Positions 1 to 9,162 of a stretch of DNA of 64,000 nucleotides are shown here, in pieces. The position numbers were made by a program, and so were the translations under genes. A model generated the notes under the pieces. That model was not told where the DNA came from and searched no databases. It saw only the letters and a list, made by a program, of their open reading frames with translations. Each line of letters begins with the position of its first letter. Position 1 is the stretch's first letter. Origin of the DNA: Bacillota bacterium (GTDB lineage: Bacteria; Bacillota; Clostridia; Acetivibrionales; DSM-1351); NCBI GenBank assembly GCA_023415305.1, contig JAEZKZ010000013.1, positions 1-64,000 on the forward strand, read 5' to 3'.

Positions 1-29
1 TTGAGCCTGCTGCTTTAATGACAATATAA

Positions 30-212
30 TTATTTAGCTTCTACTTTAACTACTTGTTTGCCATCATAATATCCACATTCACCGCATACCTTGTGAGGCA
101 GCTTGAAAACGTGACACTGTGGGCAGCTAACCAGAGTTGGTGACGCCAGTTTCCACTGGGATCTTCTTTTACCTGTTCTTGCTTTGGACCATCTACGCTT
201 TGGATTTGCCAT
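30..212 (-). CDS. rpmF: 50S ribosomal protein L32
   Basis: Structural protein of the large ribosomal subunit. The 60-residue product begins MANPKRRWSKARTGKRR, the standard L32 N-terminus, and carries two CxxC pairs (Cys30/33 and Cys43/46), so it is the zinc-binding form. The start was placed at 212 rather than further upstream because a GGAGGTG ribosome binding site lies just before this ATG. It follows the yceD-like gene by about 40 nt on the same strand, the usual yceD-rpmF pairing. Length is typical for the family. Confidence 0.97.
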   Translation of the reverse strand: MANPKRRWSKARTGKRRSQWKLASPTLVSCPQCHVFKLPHKVCGECGYYDGKQVVKVEAK

Positions 213-255
213 CAATAACACCTCCCTACTATAATGCAACCATCTAAGTAGAAAC

Positions 256-753
256 CTACTTGAAAAAATCTTTAAGTATTTCCATTCTTGGGTCTACTAT
301 TTCGCGTTCATCACAATTACAACTTTTTATGTTCAAATTAGTACCACATGTCTTGCATAAGCCTTTACAGTCATCACTGCAAATGGTCTTCATTGGTAAT
401 GCAAGAATTATGTTGTCCATAAGTGGCTTATCAATGTCCACAACATTTCCTTCAAAAGTATATGCTTCAACATCATCGGATTTGGAAACCTCGACAAAGC
501 TCTCTTCAACCTTGATATCTGATTCAGTATGAACTTGTTTCAGACATCTGAGGCAATTTGCATTAAACTCGAAATGAAGATCACCACTTAGTTTTAACAG
601 GCCACCCAAATTTACGATGCGCCCTGTGAACTCAAATGAAGGTTTAAACTCTACTGAAGTATCGTACTCCCGTAATTCCGGTAAATCGCCGCTAAAATCG
701 ACGTCAATCCCGGCCCCTTCAGTTTTAATAATATCAGACACATTAACTCTCAT
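256..753 (-). CDS. yceD: YceD family protein (DUF177)
   Basis: A 165-residue DUF177/YceD protein, a conserved family almost always encoded directly before rpmF and linked to 23S rRNA accumulation in plants and bacteria. It has the family's paired cysteines: CLRC near residue 70, and a Cys-rich segment (CSDDCKGLCKTCG) in the C-terminal third. The start at 753 is preferred over 777 because GAGGTTACTA precedes it. A consensus promoter lies at 783-811, so yceD and rpmF are probably co-transcribed. The biochemical role is not established. Confidence 0.9.
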   Translation of the reverse strand: MRVNVSDIIKTEGAGIDVDFSGDLPELREYDTSVEFKPSFEFTGRIVNLGGLLKLSGDLHFEFNANCLRCLKQVHTESDIKVEESFVEVSKSDDVEAYTFEGNVVDIDKPLMDNIILALPMKTICSDDCKGLCKTCGTNLNIKSCNCDEREIVDPRMEILKDFFK

Positions 754-782
754 TAGTAACCTCTTAAAAACCGACAACTGAT

Positions 783-811
783 ATTATACTAACTAATACC
801 TCTTTTGTCAA
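783..811 (-). promoter_or_regulatory. Sigma-A-type promoter for yceD-rpmF
   Basis: Read on the minus strand, TTGACA and TATAAT are separated by exactly 17 nt. Both hexamers match consensus. Transcription would start near 776, giving a leader of about 20 nt before the yceD start at 753. Confidence 0.85.
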
Positions 812-963
812 TAATTCAATTTCGGTATTTTTTTATTTAAAATTATATACTCAACAGTCAAATAAGATTGTTGAGTATATAATTTATTATTACCTATATT
901 TTGCTTAATATTATCTCATTATAAAACAGTCAAATATAATAACAATATAATAATGAAGAAATA

Positions 964-2157
964 TTATTTGAGAAGTCTCATTGTTTCTCTTGCAATAGCA
1001 AGTTCTTCATTTGTCGGAATAACCAGCGTTCTTACTGTAGCGTCTGGAGTACTTATATCAATCTCCTGACCTCTGATCTTGTTTTTATCAGCATCAATCT
1101 TAATGCCAAAGAAGTCCATGTCATCCAGCACCATACTTCTTATTACGGAATTATTCTCACCAATACCTGCTGTGAATACGATAGCATCGACTCCGTTCAT
1201 AACTGCGATATACTCTCCGATAAACTTCTTAACTCCGTATGCAAATATATCAAGTGCCAGTTGAGCACGTTTGTTTCCTTCATCAGCTGCAGAATGAAGA
1301 TCTCTGAAATCGCTGCTTACACCTGAAACTCCAAGAACACCGGATTTTTTATTCAGCAGGTTACTAACACCCTTAACAGTGAGGTCTTCCTTTTCCATCA
1401 GATAGGTAACAACTTCAGGGTCAATTGTACCGCTTCTGGTACCCATAGCAAGTCCCTGCAATGGTGTGAAGCCCATTGAAGTATCTATTGATTTTCCCTT
1501 GTTAACAGCACATATACTTGAGCCATTACCCAGGTGGCAGGTTATTACTTTAATTTCGCTTAAAGGCTTACCAAGCAACTCTGCGGCTCTCTCAGAAACA
1601 TACTTATGTGATGTTCCGTGGAAACCATATTTTCTTATTCCATACTTCTGATACAACTCGTATGGGATAGCATAAAGGTATGAATGCTCAGGCATTGAAC
1701 TGTGGAAAGTCGTATCAAATACTCCAACCATCGGTACGTTAGGCATAATTTGCTGACAAGCTTCGATACCGATAATATTTGGGGGGTTGTGAAGGGGAGC
1801 TATATCAATACATTCTCTTACTGCATCCATAACCTGTTCGTTAATAACTGCAGAGCTGTTGAATTTTTCTCCTCCGTGAACTATTCTGTGTCCAACAGCT
1901 GATATTTCAGACATACTCTTTATAACACCAATCTTATCATCGGTAAGTGCGCTGATAACAGCCTCAATTGCGTCTTTATGATTCTTTAAGACCTTATTGA
2001 TTACAACAGCTTCTTCATCACCCTTTGACTGCTTGATAAATGAGTTTTCAATACCTATTCTGTCACATAGTCCTTTAGCGAGAACAGATTCATTAGTCAT
2101 ATCAATTAACTGATACTTTAATGAAGAACTACCTGCGTTAATAACCAAAACCTTCAT
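964..2157 (-). CDS. ackA: Acetate kinase
   Basis: Converts acetyl phosphate plus ADP to acetate plus ATP, the substrate-level phosphorylation step of acetate fermentation in the cytoplasm. The 397-residue length is typical. Family motifs are visible: NAGSSSLKYQL at the N-terminus, the HLGNGSS phosphate-binding segment near residue 208, GTRSGTIDP, and FTAGIGENN near residue 325. AGGAGATGAA lies before the ATG. It lies 144 nt downstream of pta on the same strand, so the two probably form a pta-ackA operon. Confidence 0.97.
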   Translation of the reverse strand: MKVLVINAGSSSLKYQLIDMTNESVLAKGLCDRIGIENSFIKQSKGDEEAVVINKVLKNHKDAIEAVISALTDDKIGVIKSMSEISAVGHRIVHGGEKFNSSAVINEQVMDAVRECIDIAPLHNPPNIIGIEACQQIMPNVPMVGVFDTTFHSSMPEHSYLYAIPYELYQKYGIRKYGFHGTSHKYVSERAAELLGKPLSEIKVITCHLGNGSSICAVNKGKSIDTSMGFTPLQGLAMGTRSGTIDPEVVTYLMEKEDLTVKGVSNLLNKKSGVLGVSGVSSDFRDLHSAADEGNKRAQLALDIFAYGVKKFIGEYIAVMNGVDAIVFTAGIGENNSVIRSMVLDDMDFFGIKIDADKNKIRGQEIDISTPDATVRTLVIPTNEELAIARETMRLLK

Positions 2158-2301
2158 TTATAATTCATCTCCTATAATTAATTTATTAAACTACAATGAT
2201 TACTTAAGGGTTTGCTTGCTATGCCAGTTATCGTTACCGACTTGCCAAGCAAGCCATACTAAACCTAATTCTATTCACTACTCACTCTTCACTGCTTTTA
2301 A

Positions 2302-3297
2302 TTACATATTCTGTGCCTGAACACAGGTAATAGCTACAACTCCGACAATATCTTCAGCACTGCAACCTCTCGAAAGATCATTTACAGGTCTTGCCAATCC
2401 CTGAATTATTGGACCGTAAGCATCAGCTTTTGCAAGTCTTTGTGTAAGCTTGTATGAAATGTTTCCACAATTTAAATCCGGGAATATCAATACGTTTGCC
2501 TTACCTGCAACTGGACTTCCCGGGGCTTTTGACTGTCCGACCGAAGCAACTATGGCAGCATCCGCCTGGAGTTCTCCGTCGAGTTGAAGCTCCGGAGCCT
2601 TCTGTTTTGCGAGCTTTGTAGCCTCAACAACTTTTTCTGTCAATTCACTTTTTGCACTTCCGTAGGTAGAATAAGAAAGCATAGCTACAACTGGCTCTGC
2701 CTGTACAAGACTCTTAAAGGACTTTGAAGAAGCGATTGCAATTTCAGAAAGCTCTTCAGCGTTTGGATTTTCAACAAGACCGCTGTCACCGTAAACAAAT
2801 ACTCCATTTTCACCATACTCACAGTCTGGAACTACCATTATAAAGAAGGCAGATACCAGTTTAGCTCCCGGAGCAGTCTTTAATATCTGAAGTGCCGGTC
2901 TTAATGTATTTCCTGTTGAGTTTATAGCCCCGGCAACCATTCCATCAGCCGCACCCATTTTTACCATCATTATACCGAAATACAATACATTTTCACTTAA
3001 TAATTTTCTTGCCTGCTCCAGGGTCATACCTTTTGCTTTTCTGAGTTCATATAAAGTGTTTACGTACTCATCAAATTTATCAAAATTAGCCGGGTCAACA
3101 ATTTGCGCCTTGGATATATCAAGGTCTCCAGCCAGTTTCTTTATTTCATCCTGGTTACCAACAAGAATAACATTTGCTATCCCCTGTTCCTGAATCATTG
3201 CTGCAGCCTTTATTGTTCTGATATCAGTACTTTCAGGTAAAACGATTGTTTTAATATCACTTTTTGCCCTGCTAAGAATCTGCTCTAAAAAATTCAT
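2302..3297 (-). CDS. pta: Phosphate acetyltransferase
   Basis: Exchanges CoA for phosphate on acetyl-CoA to make acetyl phosphate for the adjacent acetate kinase. The 331-residue protein is the short single-domain clostridial form without the N-terminal DRTGG region. Recognisable segments are IVLPESTDIRTIKAA, MVAGAINSTGNTLRPALQ, YSTYGSAKSE and NVLIFPDLNCGNISYKL. The start at 3297 (MNFLEQIL) is preferred because AAAGGGGACT precedes it; an upstream extension to 3327 has no ribosome binding site. A promoter is visible at 3412-3440. Confidence 0.96.
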   Translation of the reverse strand: MNFLEQILSRAKSDIKTIVLPESTDIRTIKAAAMIQEQGIANVILVGNQDEIKKLAGDLDISKAQIVDPANFDKFDEYVNTLYELRKAKGMTLEQARKLLSENVLYFGIMMVKMGAADGMVAGAINSTGNTLRPALQILKTAPGAKLVSAFFIMVVPDCEYGENGVFVYGDSGLVENPNAEELSEIAIASSKSFKSLVQAEPVVAMLSYSTYGSAKSELTEKVVEATKLAKQKAPELQLDGELQADAAIVASVGQSKAPGSPVAGKANVLIFPDLNCGNISYKLTQRLAKADAYGPIIQGLARPVNDLSRGCSAEDIVGVVAITCVQAQNM

Positions 3298-3411
3298 ACC
3301 GATAGTCCCCTTTCTTAAATAACACATTATAATAAAAAGTATCCCATAAATATATATTTTTATTTTAATACTTGGTCATAATACCTGGAAACAAGTACTT
3401 GCACCACTTTT

Positions 3412-3440
3412 ATTATATACAAATTGTTCATTGTATACAA
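3412..3440 (-). promoter_or_regulatory. Sigma-A-type promoter for pta-ackA
   Basis: On the minus strand TTGTAT and TATAAT are 17 nt apart, about 115 nt upstream of the pta start. The -10 is perfect and the -35 has two mismatches. Confidence 0.65.
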
Positions 3441-3501
3441 GGTTAAATTGTTTATTTTGTTGATATGTGTCGTTTACCTATGAATAAAACTGGAATAAAA
3501 T

Positions 3502-3556
3502 AACAGTAACACTACACTGTTACTGTTTTGACAATTAATCAATTGCGCTTTATAAC
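3502..3556 (+). promoter_or_regulatory. Promoter with an inverted repeat abutting the -35 box
   Basis: TTGACA (3528-3533) and TATAAC (3551-3556) are 17 nt apart, reading toward the membrane/spermidine-synthase-like gene at 3785. Immediately upstream is a perfect 10-bp inverted repeat (3502-3511 with 3518-3527, 6-nt loop) ending next to the -35 box. This position suits an operator. The rest of the 487-nt divergent pta/3785 spacer shows no gene. Confidence 0.6.
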
Positions 3557-3784
3557 TGAAAAAATATACAACTTTATCTATAAAGAAGTTATAGTTATAT
3601 TATTTATACTATATTGTATATTCTGATTTTCTAAAATTTATCGTACTGCAAATAACCATTTCACAAATAAGCCATAATGAGATAAACTATATACTATGTA
3701 ATAAGGATTAATTACAGTTAGTACCAACGAATCGGCTGCTTCGGCAGTTCTAATTTCATTATGAAAGGACAGGAAAAAGGACTT

Positions 3785-5386
3785 ATGGAAAAAAAGCTTC
3801 TTTTGTACGCCACCTCGTTTTTTTGTGGTATGTCGGTAATGGGAGTTGAATTGAGTATTTCAAGACTATTAGCCCCAACCTTTGGAACCTCTCAAATTAT
3901 TTGGACGGTCATTATCGGTTTGATTATGATTTCATTAAGCATTGGTAATATTTTGGGAGGGAGATCGGCAGATAAAAACAACAGTCTTAACAAACTTTAC
4001 CTGGTTATATGGGGTGCGGCACTATGGATAGCTGTAATTCCTTTTATCGGCAACTATGTTGTATTGGCTATTACCGGGCTATTAGCCTTGTTTGTATCAA
4101 ATGATTTACTGGTAACAGGTACGGCGATATCCTGTCTGGTCCTCTTCTCAACTCCTTTGATCGGGCTTGGGATGGTTTCTCCTTACTTAGTCAAGCTGGG
4201 AGTAACAGATTTGGAAAACGCAGGTAAAACTACTGGTAAGATATACGCGGCAAATACAATCGGCAGTATAATAGGAACCTTTTTGCCTACTTTTGTTACA
4301 ATTCCATATATAGGAACAAACAAGTCATTTTTACTTTTTTCATTGATTTTAAACTTAATATGCTTAAGTTACTTTATAATAAAAAAGGTTAAAAAAGTAA
4401 GAGTAATAGTAAGTACAATTTTAATACTGGTACTTGTTTTTCTTCCCCTGTCAAATTCTTATGCCTTCTGGAAGGATTGTATTTACGAGGGTGAATCGGT
4501 ATATAATTATCTTCAGGTTTCTGAGGACAATGAAGCTGTCTACCTTTCAACTAATGTAGCTTTCGGTGTCCAATCTGTATACAGGAAGGATAATAAGCTT
4601 TCAGGTCTTTATTACGATTATGCACTTATGGCTCCTCAATTCCTAAAGGACTTCAATGAGGACAAAAATCTTGATCTGCTGATACTGGGCAACGGTACCG
4701 GGACATATGCAAAACAGTCAAAGCTCTATTATAAAAATGTGAAAACAGATGCTGTTGAGATTGATTCCAAAATAGTTGAACTTTCCAGAAAATATTTCGG
4801 TGTAACCGAAGATGAAGCTACAATCTATGAAACCGACGGCAGAACCTTTTTATCTGATAAAAACTGTAAACAATATGATGTTATTATGGTTGACGCTTAT
4901 CACGACATAACTATCCCCTTTCACATGACAACAAAGGAATTTTTCACCGAGGTATCTGATCATCTTAAGCCCGGTGGCATAATTATATTGAACATAAATA
5001 TGAAATCGAAGGGTGATAATCCCATAAACCAGTATTTAAGTCAGACAGTTAAAAGCGTTATGAACAAGGTCTTTACCTGTGACATAAAGAATACTACAAA
5101 TGTTTTGCTTTTTGCGTCAAAGGATATTGATATGCTAAATAACTTTGATAATAATATTAGTAAGCTTAACGCGGAGAATCCCTTACATAAGGTTTCAGAA
5201 TATGTCAGGCAGAACCTTCAGGAGGTTACCGAAGACAAGCTTGTGTTTACTGACGACCTTGCACCGGTGGAGGTATTAGGTCAAAGTCTCCTGAATGACA
5301 TTGTAAAGGATGAATTGGGCAGCTTTAAGAAAATGATCAACTTTGAAGAAAAAGGATTAAAGGGTATATTTGATTTACTGCAGTAA
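3785..5386 (+). CDS. Fused membrane / spermidine synthase-like protein
   Basis: About 533 residues. The first 220 or so contain roughly seven hydrophobic segments; the last 300 form a soluble spermidine-synthase-type Rossmann fold, with LILGNGTG as the cofactor-binding glycine motif, an acidic VEIDSKIV strand, and YDVIMVDAYHD. This is the architecture annotated as fused MFS/spermidine synthase. A true aminopropyltransferase activity is uncertain because no speE/speD neighbour is present. The start at 3785 has AAAAAGGACTT before it; an ATG at 3761 is in frame but lacks a clear site. The gene stands alone and ends before the gltX leader. Confidence 0.8.
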   Translation: MEKKLLLYATSFFCGMSVMGVELSISRLLAPTFGTSQIIWTVIIGLIMISLSIGNILGGRSADKNNSLNKLYLVIWGAALWIAVIPFIGNYVVLAITGLLALFVSNDLLVTGTAISCLVLFSTPLIGLGMVSPYLVKLGVTDLENAGKTTGKIYAANTIGSIIGTFLPTFVTIPYIGTNKSFLLFSLILNLICLSYFIIKKVKKVRVIVSTILILVLVFLPLSNSYAFWKDCIYEGESVYNYLQVSEDNEAVYLSTNVAFGVQSVYRKDNKLSGLYYDYALMAPQFLKDFNEDKNLDLLILGNGTGTYAKQSKLYYKNVKTDAVEIDSKIVELSRKYFGVTEDEATIYETDGRTFLSDKNCKQYDVIMVDAYHDITIPFHMTTKEFFTEVSDHLKPGGIIILNINMKSKGDNPINQYLSQTVKSVMNKVFTCDIKNTTNVLLFASKDIDMLNNFDNNISKLNAENPLHKVSEYVRQNLQEVTEDKLVFTDDLAPVEVLGQSLLNDIVKDELGSFKKMINFEEKGLKGIFDLLQ

Positions 5387-5408
5387 GCTCCAATATAGAA
5401 CCAAAGCC

Positions 5409-5438
5409 TTGACACATATTAATTCTAAATAATATAAT
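5409..5438 (+). promoter_or_regulatory. Sigma-A-type promoter for the gltX T-box transcript
   Basis: TTGACA (5409-5414) and TATAAT (5433-5438) are both perfect and spaced by 18 nt. The start would be near 5445, just before the T-box leader. Confidence 0.8.
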
Positions 5439-5444
5439 TAAAAA

Positions 5445-5805
5445 CAAACTATAATTTATTCAGCAATGACGATAATAAGTACATCTTTAAGTTTCTATAG
5501 TCAATTTGCTCTTCAAAGGACTTACAGAGAGCCGGGGATGGTGGGAAACCGGCAGAAACACTGATGGAAACAGGTATCCGAGCTTCAGGCCGAAGAAACA
5601 TTCTGTTATTTCAAAGTATATCACAAGTTTTCAGTACTTTTGAATGATTTTGAAATAGTAATGGATGAAGTAAGTCTGACGGGTTACTCCCGTTACAGAG
5701 GTAGGAACGAATGTCATTTATCGTTTTTTAAGAGGGCTTTGCCAAGCACGGTGGTACCGCGGAAGATTACCTTTCGTCCTGCATATGGACGAAAGGTTTT
5801 TATTT
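5445..5805 (+). promoter_or_regulatory. T-box leader, tRNA-Glu responsive, upstream of gltX
   Basis: The leader contains the conserved T-box element GGTGGTACCGCG (5750-5761) after a Stem I region with the AGAGAGCC and GGTGGGAAACCGG signatures (5525-5552). It ends in a perfect 10-bp intrinsic terminator (5770-5779 with 5787-5796) followed by a T-run. The UGGU bulge would pair with an ACCA acceptor end, and the tRNA-Glu at 34547 has discriminator A. A GAG triplet at 5580-5582 is a candidate specifier codon; this placement is tentative. Low charged tRNA-Glu should favour read-through into gltX and perhaps glnS. Confidence 0.9.
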
Positions 5806-5844
5806 TAATATGTTATATACTATAATATGGAAGGGAGAAGCAAT

Positions 5845-7299
5845 ATGCAAACAAGAACAAGATTTGCACCAAGTCCTACAGGTTACATGCACATTGGAAA
5901 CTTAAGAACCGCATTGTATGAATACCTGATAGCAAAGAAGGAAAATGGTAAATTCATTTTAAGAATAGAGGATACTGATCAGGAACGTTTTGTTGAAGGT
6001 GCTGTTGACATTATTTACAAAACTCTTAAGTTAGCCGGCCTTGTCCACGATGAAGGTCCTGATATAGGCGGAGCTTATGGTCCATATGTGCAAAGTGAAA
6101 GAAAGGGTATGTATCTGGAATATGCCAAAAAGCTTGTTGAATTAGGAGGAGCATACTACTGCTTCTGTTCAAAGGAAAGGCTTACTGAACTTAAGGACGC
6201 GCAGGATGCTGCCGGACAAGGCCATAGATATGACCGCCACTGTCTCAGGCTATCAAAGGAAGAGATTGAACAGAAGCTTGCAAAAAATGAACCCTACGTT
6301 ATCAGACAGAAAATGCCCGACTCAGGAACTACAAGCTTTGAAGATGCTGTTTATGGTACAATAACGGTGGATAACGTCGAACTTGACGATCAGATTCTTA
6401 TCAAGACAGACGGACTCCCAACCTATAATTTTGCCAATGTAATCGATGACCATCAAATGGCTATTTCACACGTGGTACGGGGCAATGAGTATCTTGCTTC
6501 CACACCAAAGTATAATCTTTTGTATCAGGCCTACGGCTGGGATATTCCAACTTACGTACACGTGCCCTTAATTTTAAAGGCATCTGGACAGAAGCTAAGC
6601 AAAAGAGCCGGAGACCCCTCCTTTGAAGATCTTGTTTCAATGGGCTATCTTGTAGAAGCAATTGTAAACTATGTGGTTCTTCTCGGTTGGAGTCCTGGAG
6701 ATAACAGGGAAATTTACTCTCTCAAAGAGCTGGAGGATGTGTTTGATATCAGCGGTATCAGCAAATCACCTGCTATCTTTGATATAAACAAGCTGACCTG
6801 GATGAATGGAGAATATATCCGTAAGATGCCTGTTGAAGAGTTCCACAAGCTGGCTCTGCCTTTCTACGATAATGCGATAAAAAACAAGAATATCGATACA
6901 ATGAAGCTCAGTAAGCTATTGCAGTTGAGAACCGAAGTTCTGACTACCATTCCTGATACTATAGACTTTATTGATGAGCTGCCTGATTACGATATCCAGA
7001 TGTATGTTCACAAGAAGAGTAAAACTACTCTTGAGAACTCACTGGAAAGCCTTAATTCTGTACTGCCGGTGCTTGAGTCCATCACTGACTGGAATTTTGA
7101 TGTTATTCATGAAAAGCTCTTTGCTCATATAGAAGCTCTTGGTATCAAGAACAGCCTTGTGTTATGGCCCATAAGAACTGCCATCTCCGGTAAGGCCGTA
7201 ACACCAGGAGGAGCTGTTGAAATAGCTGATATTCTTGGTAAAGAAGAAACTTTGAAGAGAATAGGAATAGGAATTGAGAGACTAAAGAACAATAAATAA
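5845..7299 (+). CDS. gltX: Glutamyl-tRNA synthetase
   Basis: Charges tRNA-Glu with glutamate. The 484-residue class Ib synthetase shows the HIGH-type signature HIGN in FAPSPTGYMHIGNLRTAL near residue 9 and KLSKR in GQKLSKRAGD near residue 250. The start at 5845 follows GGGAGAAGCAAT; the in-frame ATG at 5827 has no better site. It is controlled by the T-box leader directly upstream. A separate glnS follows 52 nt downstream, so this enzyme need not serve as the sole route to Gln-tRNA. Confidence 0.97.
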   Translation: MQTRTRFAPSPTGYMHIGNLRTALYEYLIAKKENGKFILRIEDTDQERFVEGAVDIIYKTLKLAGLVHDEGPDIGGAYGPYVQSERKGMYLEYAKKLVELGGAYYCFCSKERLTELKDAQDAAGQGHRYDRHCLRLSKEEIEQKLAKNEPYVIRQKMPDSGTTSFEDAVYGTITVDNVELDDQILIKTDGLPTYNFANVIDDHQMAISHVVRGNEYLASTPKYNLLYQAYGWDIPTYVHVPLILKASGQKLSKRAGDPSFEDLVSMGYLVEAIVNYVVLLGWSPGDNREIYSLKELEDVFDISGISKSPAIFDINKLTWMNGEYIRKMPVEEFHKLALPFYDNAIKNKNIDTMKLSKLLQLRTEVLTTIPDTIDFIDELPDYDIQMYVHKKSKTTLENSLESLNSVLPVLESITDWNFDVIHEKLFAHIEALGIKNSLVLWPIRTAISGKAVTPGGAVEIADILGKEETLKRIGIGIERLKNNK

Positions 7300-7351
7300 T
7301 TTGCAATTATGTTAATAATGAAAATTTATTAGGTATATATGGAGGTAAATT

Positions 7352-9067
7352 ATGGCTGATGAAATAATCAACAGCTCTGTAAACGAAGAAGATAATACAC
7401 AACCCTCAAACTTTATCTATGATTTTATTGATGAGGATCTGGCTGCCGGTAAAGTTCCTGATAATACTGTAATAACAAGGTTTCCCCCTGAACCCAACGG
7501 GTATCTCCACATAGGCCACGCCAAGGCCATATGTATTGATTTTGGCACTGCTCTTAAATACGGCGGCAAGTGTAATCTCCGTTTTGATGATACAAATCCC
7601 AGCAAGGAAGATGTGGAATATGTTGAGTCCATACAGGAAGATGTTAAATGGCTTGGCTTCAACTGGGACAATATATTTTATGCATCTGAATATTTCGATA
7701 TAATGTATGATTGTGCAGTTAAGCTTATAAAAGCCGGAAAGGCTTTTGTTTGTGACCTGACTGCAGAACAGATACGAGAACACAGAGGTACACTTACTGA
7801 ACCTGGTAAAAACAGCCCCTACAGAGACAGATCCGTCGAAGAGAATCTGGATTTGTTTGAGAGAATGAAAAACGGTGAGTTCGCTGACGGCTCAAAAGTT
7901 CTAAGGGCTAAAATAGACATGGCCTCACCAAATATCAACATGCGAGACCCTGTTATATATAGAATCCTCAGAGCTCACCATCACAGAACAGGTGACCAGT
8001 GGTGTATTTATCCTATGTATGATTATGCTCACCCAATTGAGGATGTTGTGGAAGGTATTACCCATTCCCTTTGTTCTCTGGAGTTTGAGGACCATAGACC
8101 TCTCTATGACTGGGTCAAGGATAATATTGATTTGCCTGCAAAACCCAGGCAGATTGAGTTCGCACGATTAAATCTGGCATACACACAAATGAGCAAACGT
8201 AAACTCCTTCAACTTGTAAACGAGAATTATGTAAACGGTTGGGATGATCCCAGAATGCCCACCATATCCGGTTTGAGAAGACGTGGTTATACTCCCGCTT
8301 CCATCAGAACCTTCTGTGAAAAAATAGGTGTTGCAAAAAACAACAGTCTTGTTGACTTTGCACTTTTGGAGCACTGCATAAGGGATGACCTCAACTACAG
8401 TGCATCAAGAGTTATGGCTGTATTAAGACCTTTGAAGGTTGTTATAGAAAATTATCCCGAGGGTCAGGTTGAATGGTTCGACGTTGAAAACAATCCTGAG
8501 AATCCTGAGATGGGAACGAGAAAGCTGCCCTTTTCAAGAGAAATATATATTGAACAGGACGACTTTATGGAGAATCCTCCTAACAAGTTCTTCCGCCTTG
8601 CACCGGGTAAGGAGGTTCGTCTCAAAAATACTTATTTTATAACCTGTCAGAGCGTGGTGAAGAACGACGCAGGAGAGATTATTGAGCTGAGATGTACCTA
8701 TGATCCTGCTTCAAAGGGTGGAAACTCACCTGACGGAAGAAAAGTAAAAGGTACCTTACATTGGGTTTCTGCTTCTCATGCTGTTAAGTCAGAGGTTCGC
8801 CTGTATGATCATTTGTTTATGAAAATCGATCCTGAGGATGTTGACGAAGGTAAGGATTTCAGATCAAATATCAATCCTGATTCTCTTGAAATTATTGATG
8901 ATTGCATGGTTGAACCTGATCTTGTTAAAGCCAGACCAGGCGACCGATTCCAGTTCCTTAGAATGGGTTATTACTGCGTTGATATCGATTCTACAGAAAA
9001 CAAGCTGATTTTCAACCGTACTGTCGGTCTTAAGGATACCTGGGCAAAGGTTGTAACCAAGGGTTAG
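7352..9067 (+). CDS. glnS: Glutaminyl-tRNA synthetase
   Basis: Charges tRNA-Gln directly with glutamine. The 571-residue product has PPEPNGYLHIGHAKAI (HIGH motif, about residue 46) and the KMSKS-type signature QMSKRKLLQLV near residue 280, and a C-terminal beta-barrel anticodon-binding region (for example PGKEVRLKNTYF). GGAGGTAAATT precedes the ATG. Most Firmicutes lack GlnRS and use GatCAB transamidation, so the gene probably entered this lineage by transfer. It sits 52 nt after gltX and may share the T-box transcript. Confidence 0.96.
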   Translation: MADEIINSSVNEEDNTQPSNFIYDFIDEDLAAGKVPDNTVITRFPPEPNGYLHIGHAKAICIDFGTALKYGGKCNLRFDDTNPSKEDVEYVESIQEDVKWLGFNWDNIFYASEYFDIMYDCAVKLIKAGKAFVCDLTAEQIREHRGTLTEPGKNSPYRDRSVEENLDLFERMKNGEFADGSKVLRAKIDMASPNINMRDPVIYRILRAHHHRTGDQWCIYPMYDYAHPIEDVVEGITHSLCSLEFEDHRPLYDWVKDNIDLPAKPRQIEFARLNLAYTQMSKRKLLQLVNENYVNGWDDPRMPTISGLRRRGYTPASIRTFCEKIGVAKNNSLVDFALLEHCIRDDLNYSASRVMAVLRPLKVVIENYPEGQVEWFDVENNPENPEMGTRKLPFSREIYIEQDDFMENPPNKFFRLAPGKEVRLKNTYFITCQSVVKNDAGEIIELRCTYDPASKGGNSPDGRKVKGTLHWVSASHAVKSEVRLYDHLFMKIDPEDVDEGKDFRSNINPDSLEIIDDCMVEPDLVKARPGDRFQFLRMGYYCVDIDSTENKLIFNRTVGLKDTWAKVVTKG

Positions 9068-9084
9068 TATATTTTTTGAAAGTC

Positions 9085-9112
9085 ATGCAGGGAATTCATT
9101 TATCCCCTGCAT
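9085..9112 (+). terminator. Hairpin after glnS
   Basis: An ATGCAGGG arm pairs with CCCTGCAT across a short AT loop just after the glnS stop. There is no long T-run, so termination may be weak. Confidence 0.5.
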
Positions 9113-9132
9113 ATATTACGTTACTATTTGTA

Positions 9133-9149
9133 TACGCGCTCTGCGCGTA
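9133..9149 (+). promoter_or_regulatory. GC-rich hairpin before the apgM ribosome binding site
   Basis: TACGCGC and GCGCGTA form a perfect 7-bp stem with a TCT loop, ending 3 nt before the GGGAG of the apgM ribosome binding site. It stands out in AT-rich DNA and could influence translation or mRNA ends. Confidence 0.4.
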
Positions 9150-9162
9150 GATGGGAGCTAAT

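Noticed and set aside
5640..5825. A 61-codon plus-strand frame
   Set aside because: It lies across the T-box element and terminator of the gltX leader and has no ribosome binding site.
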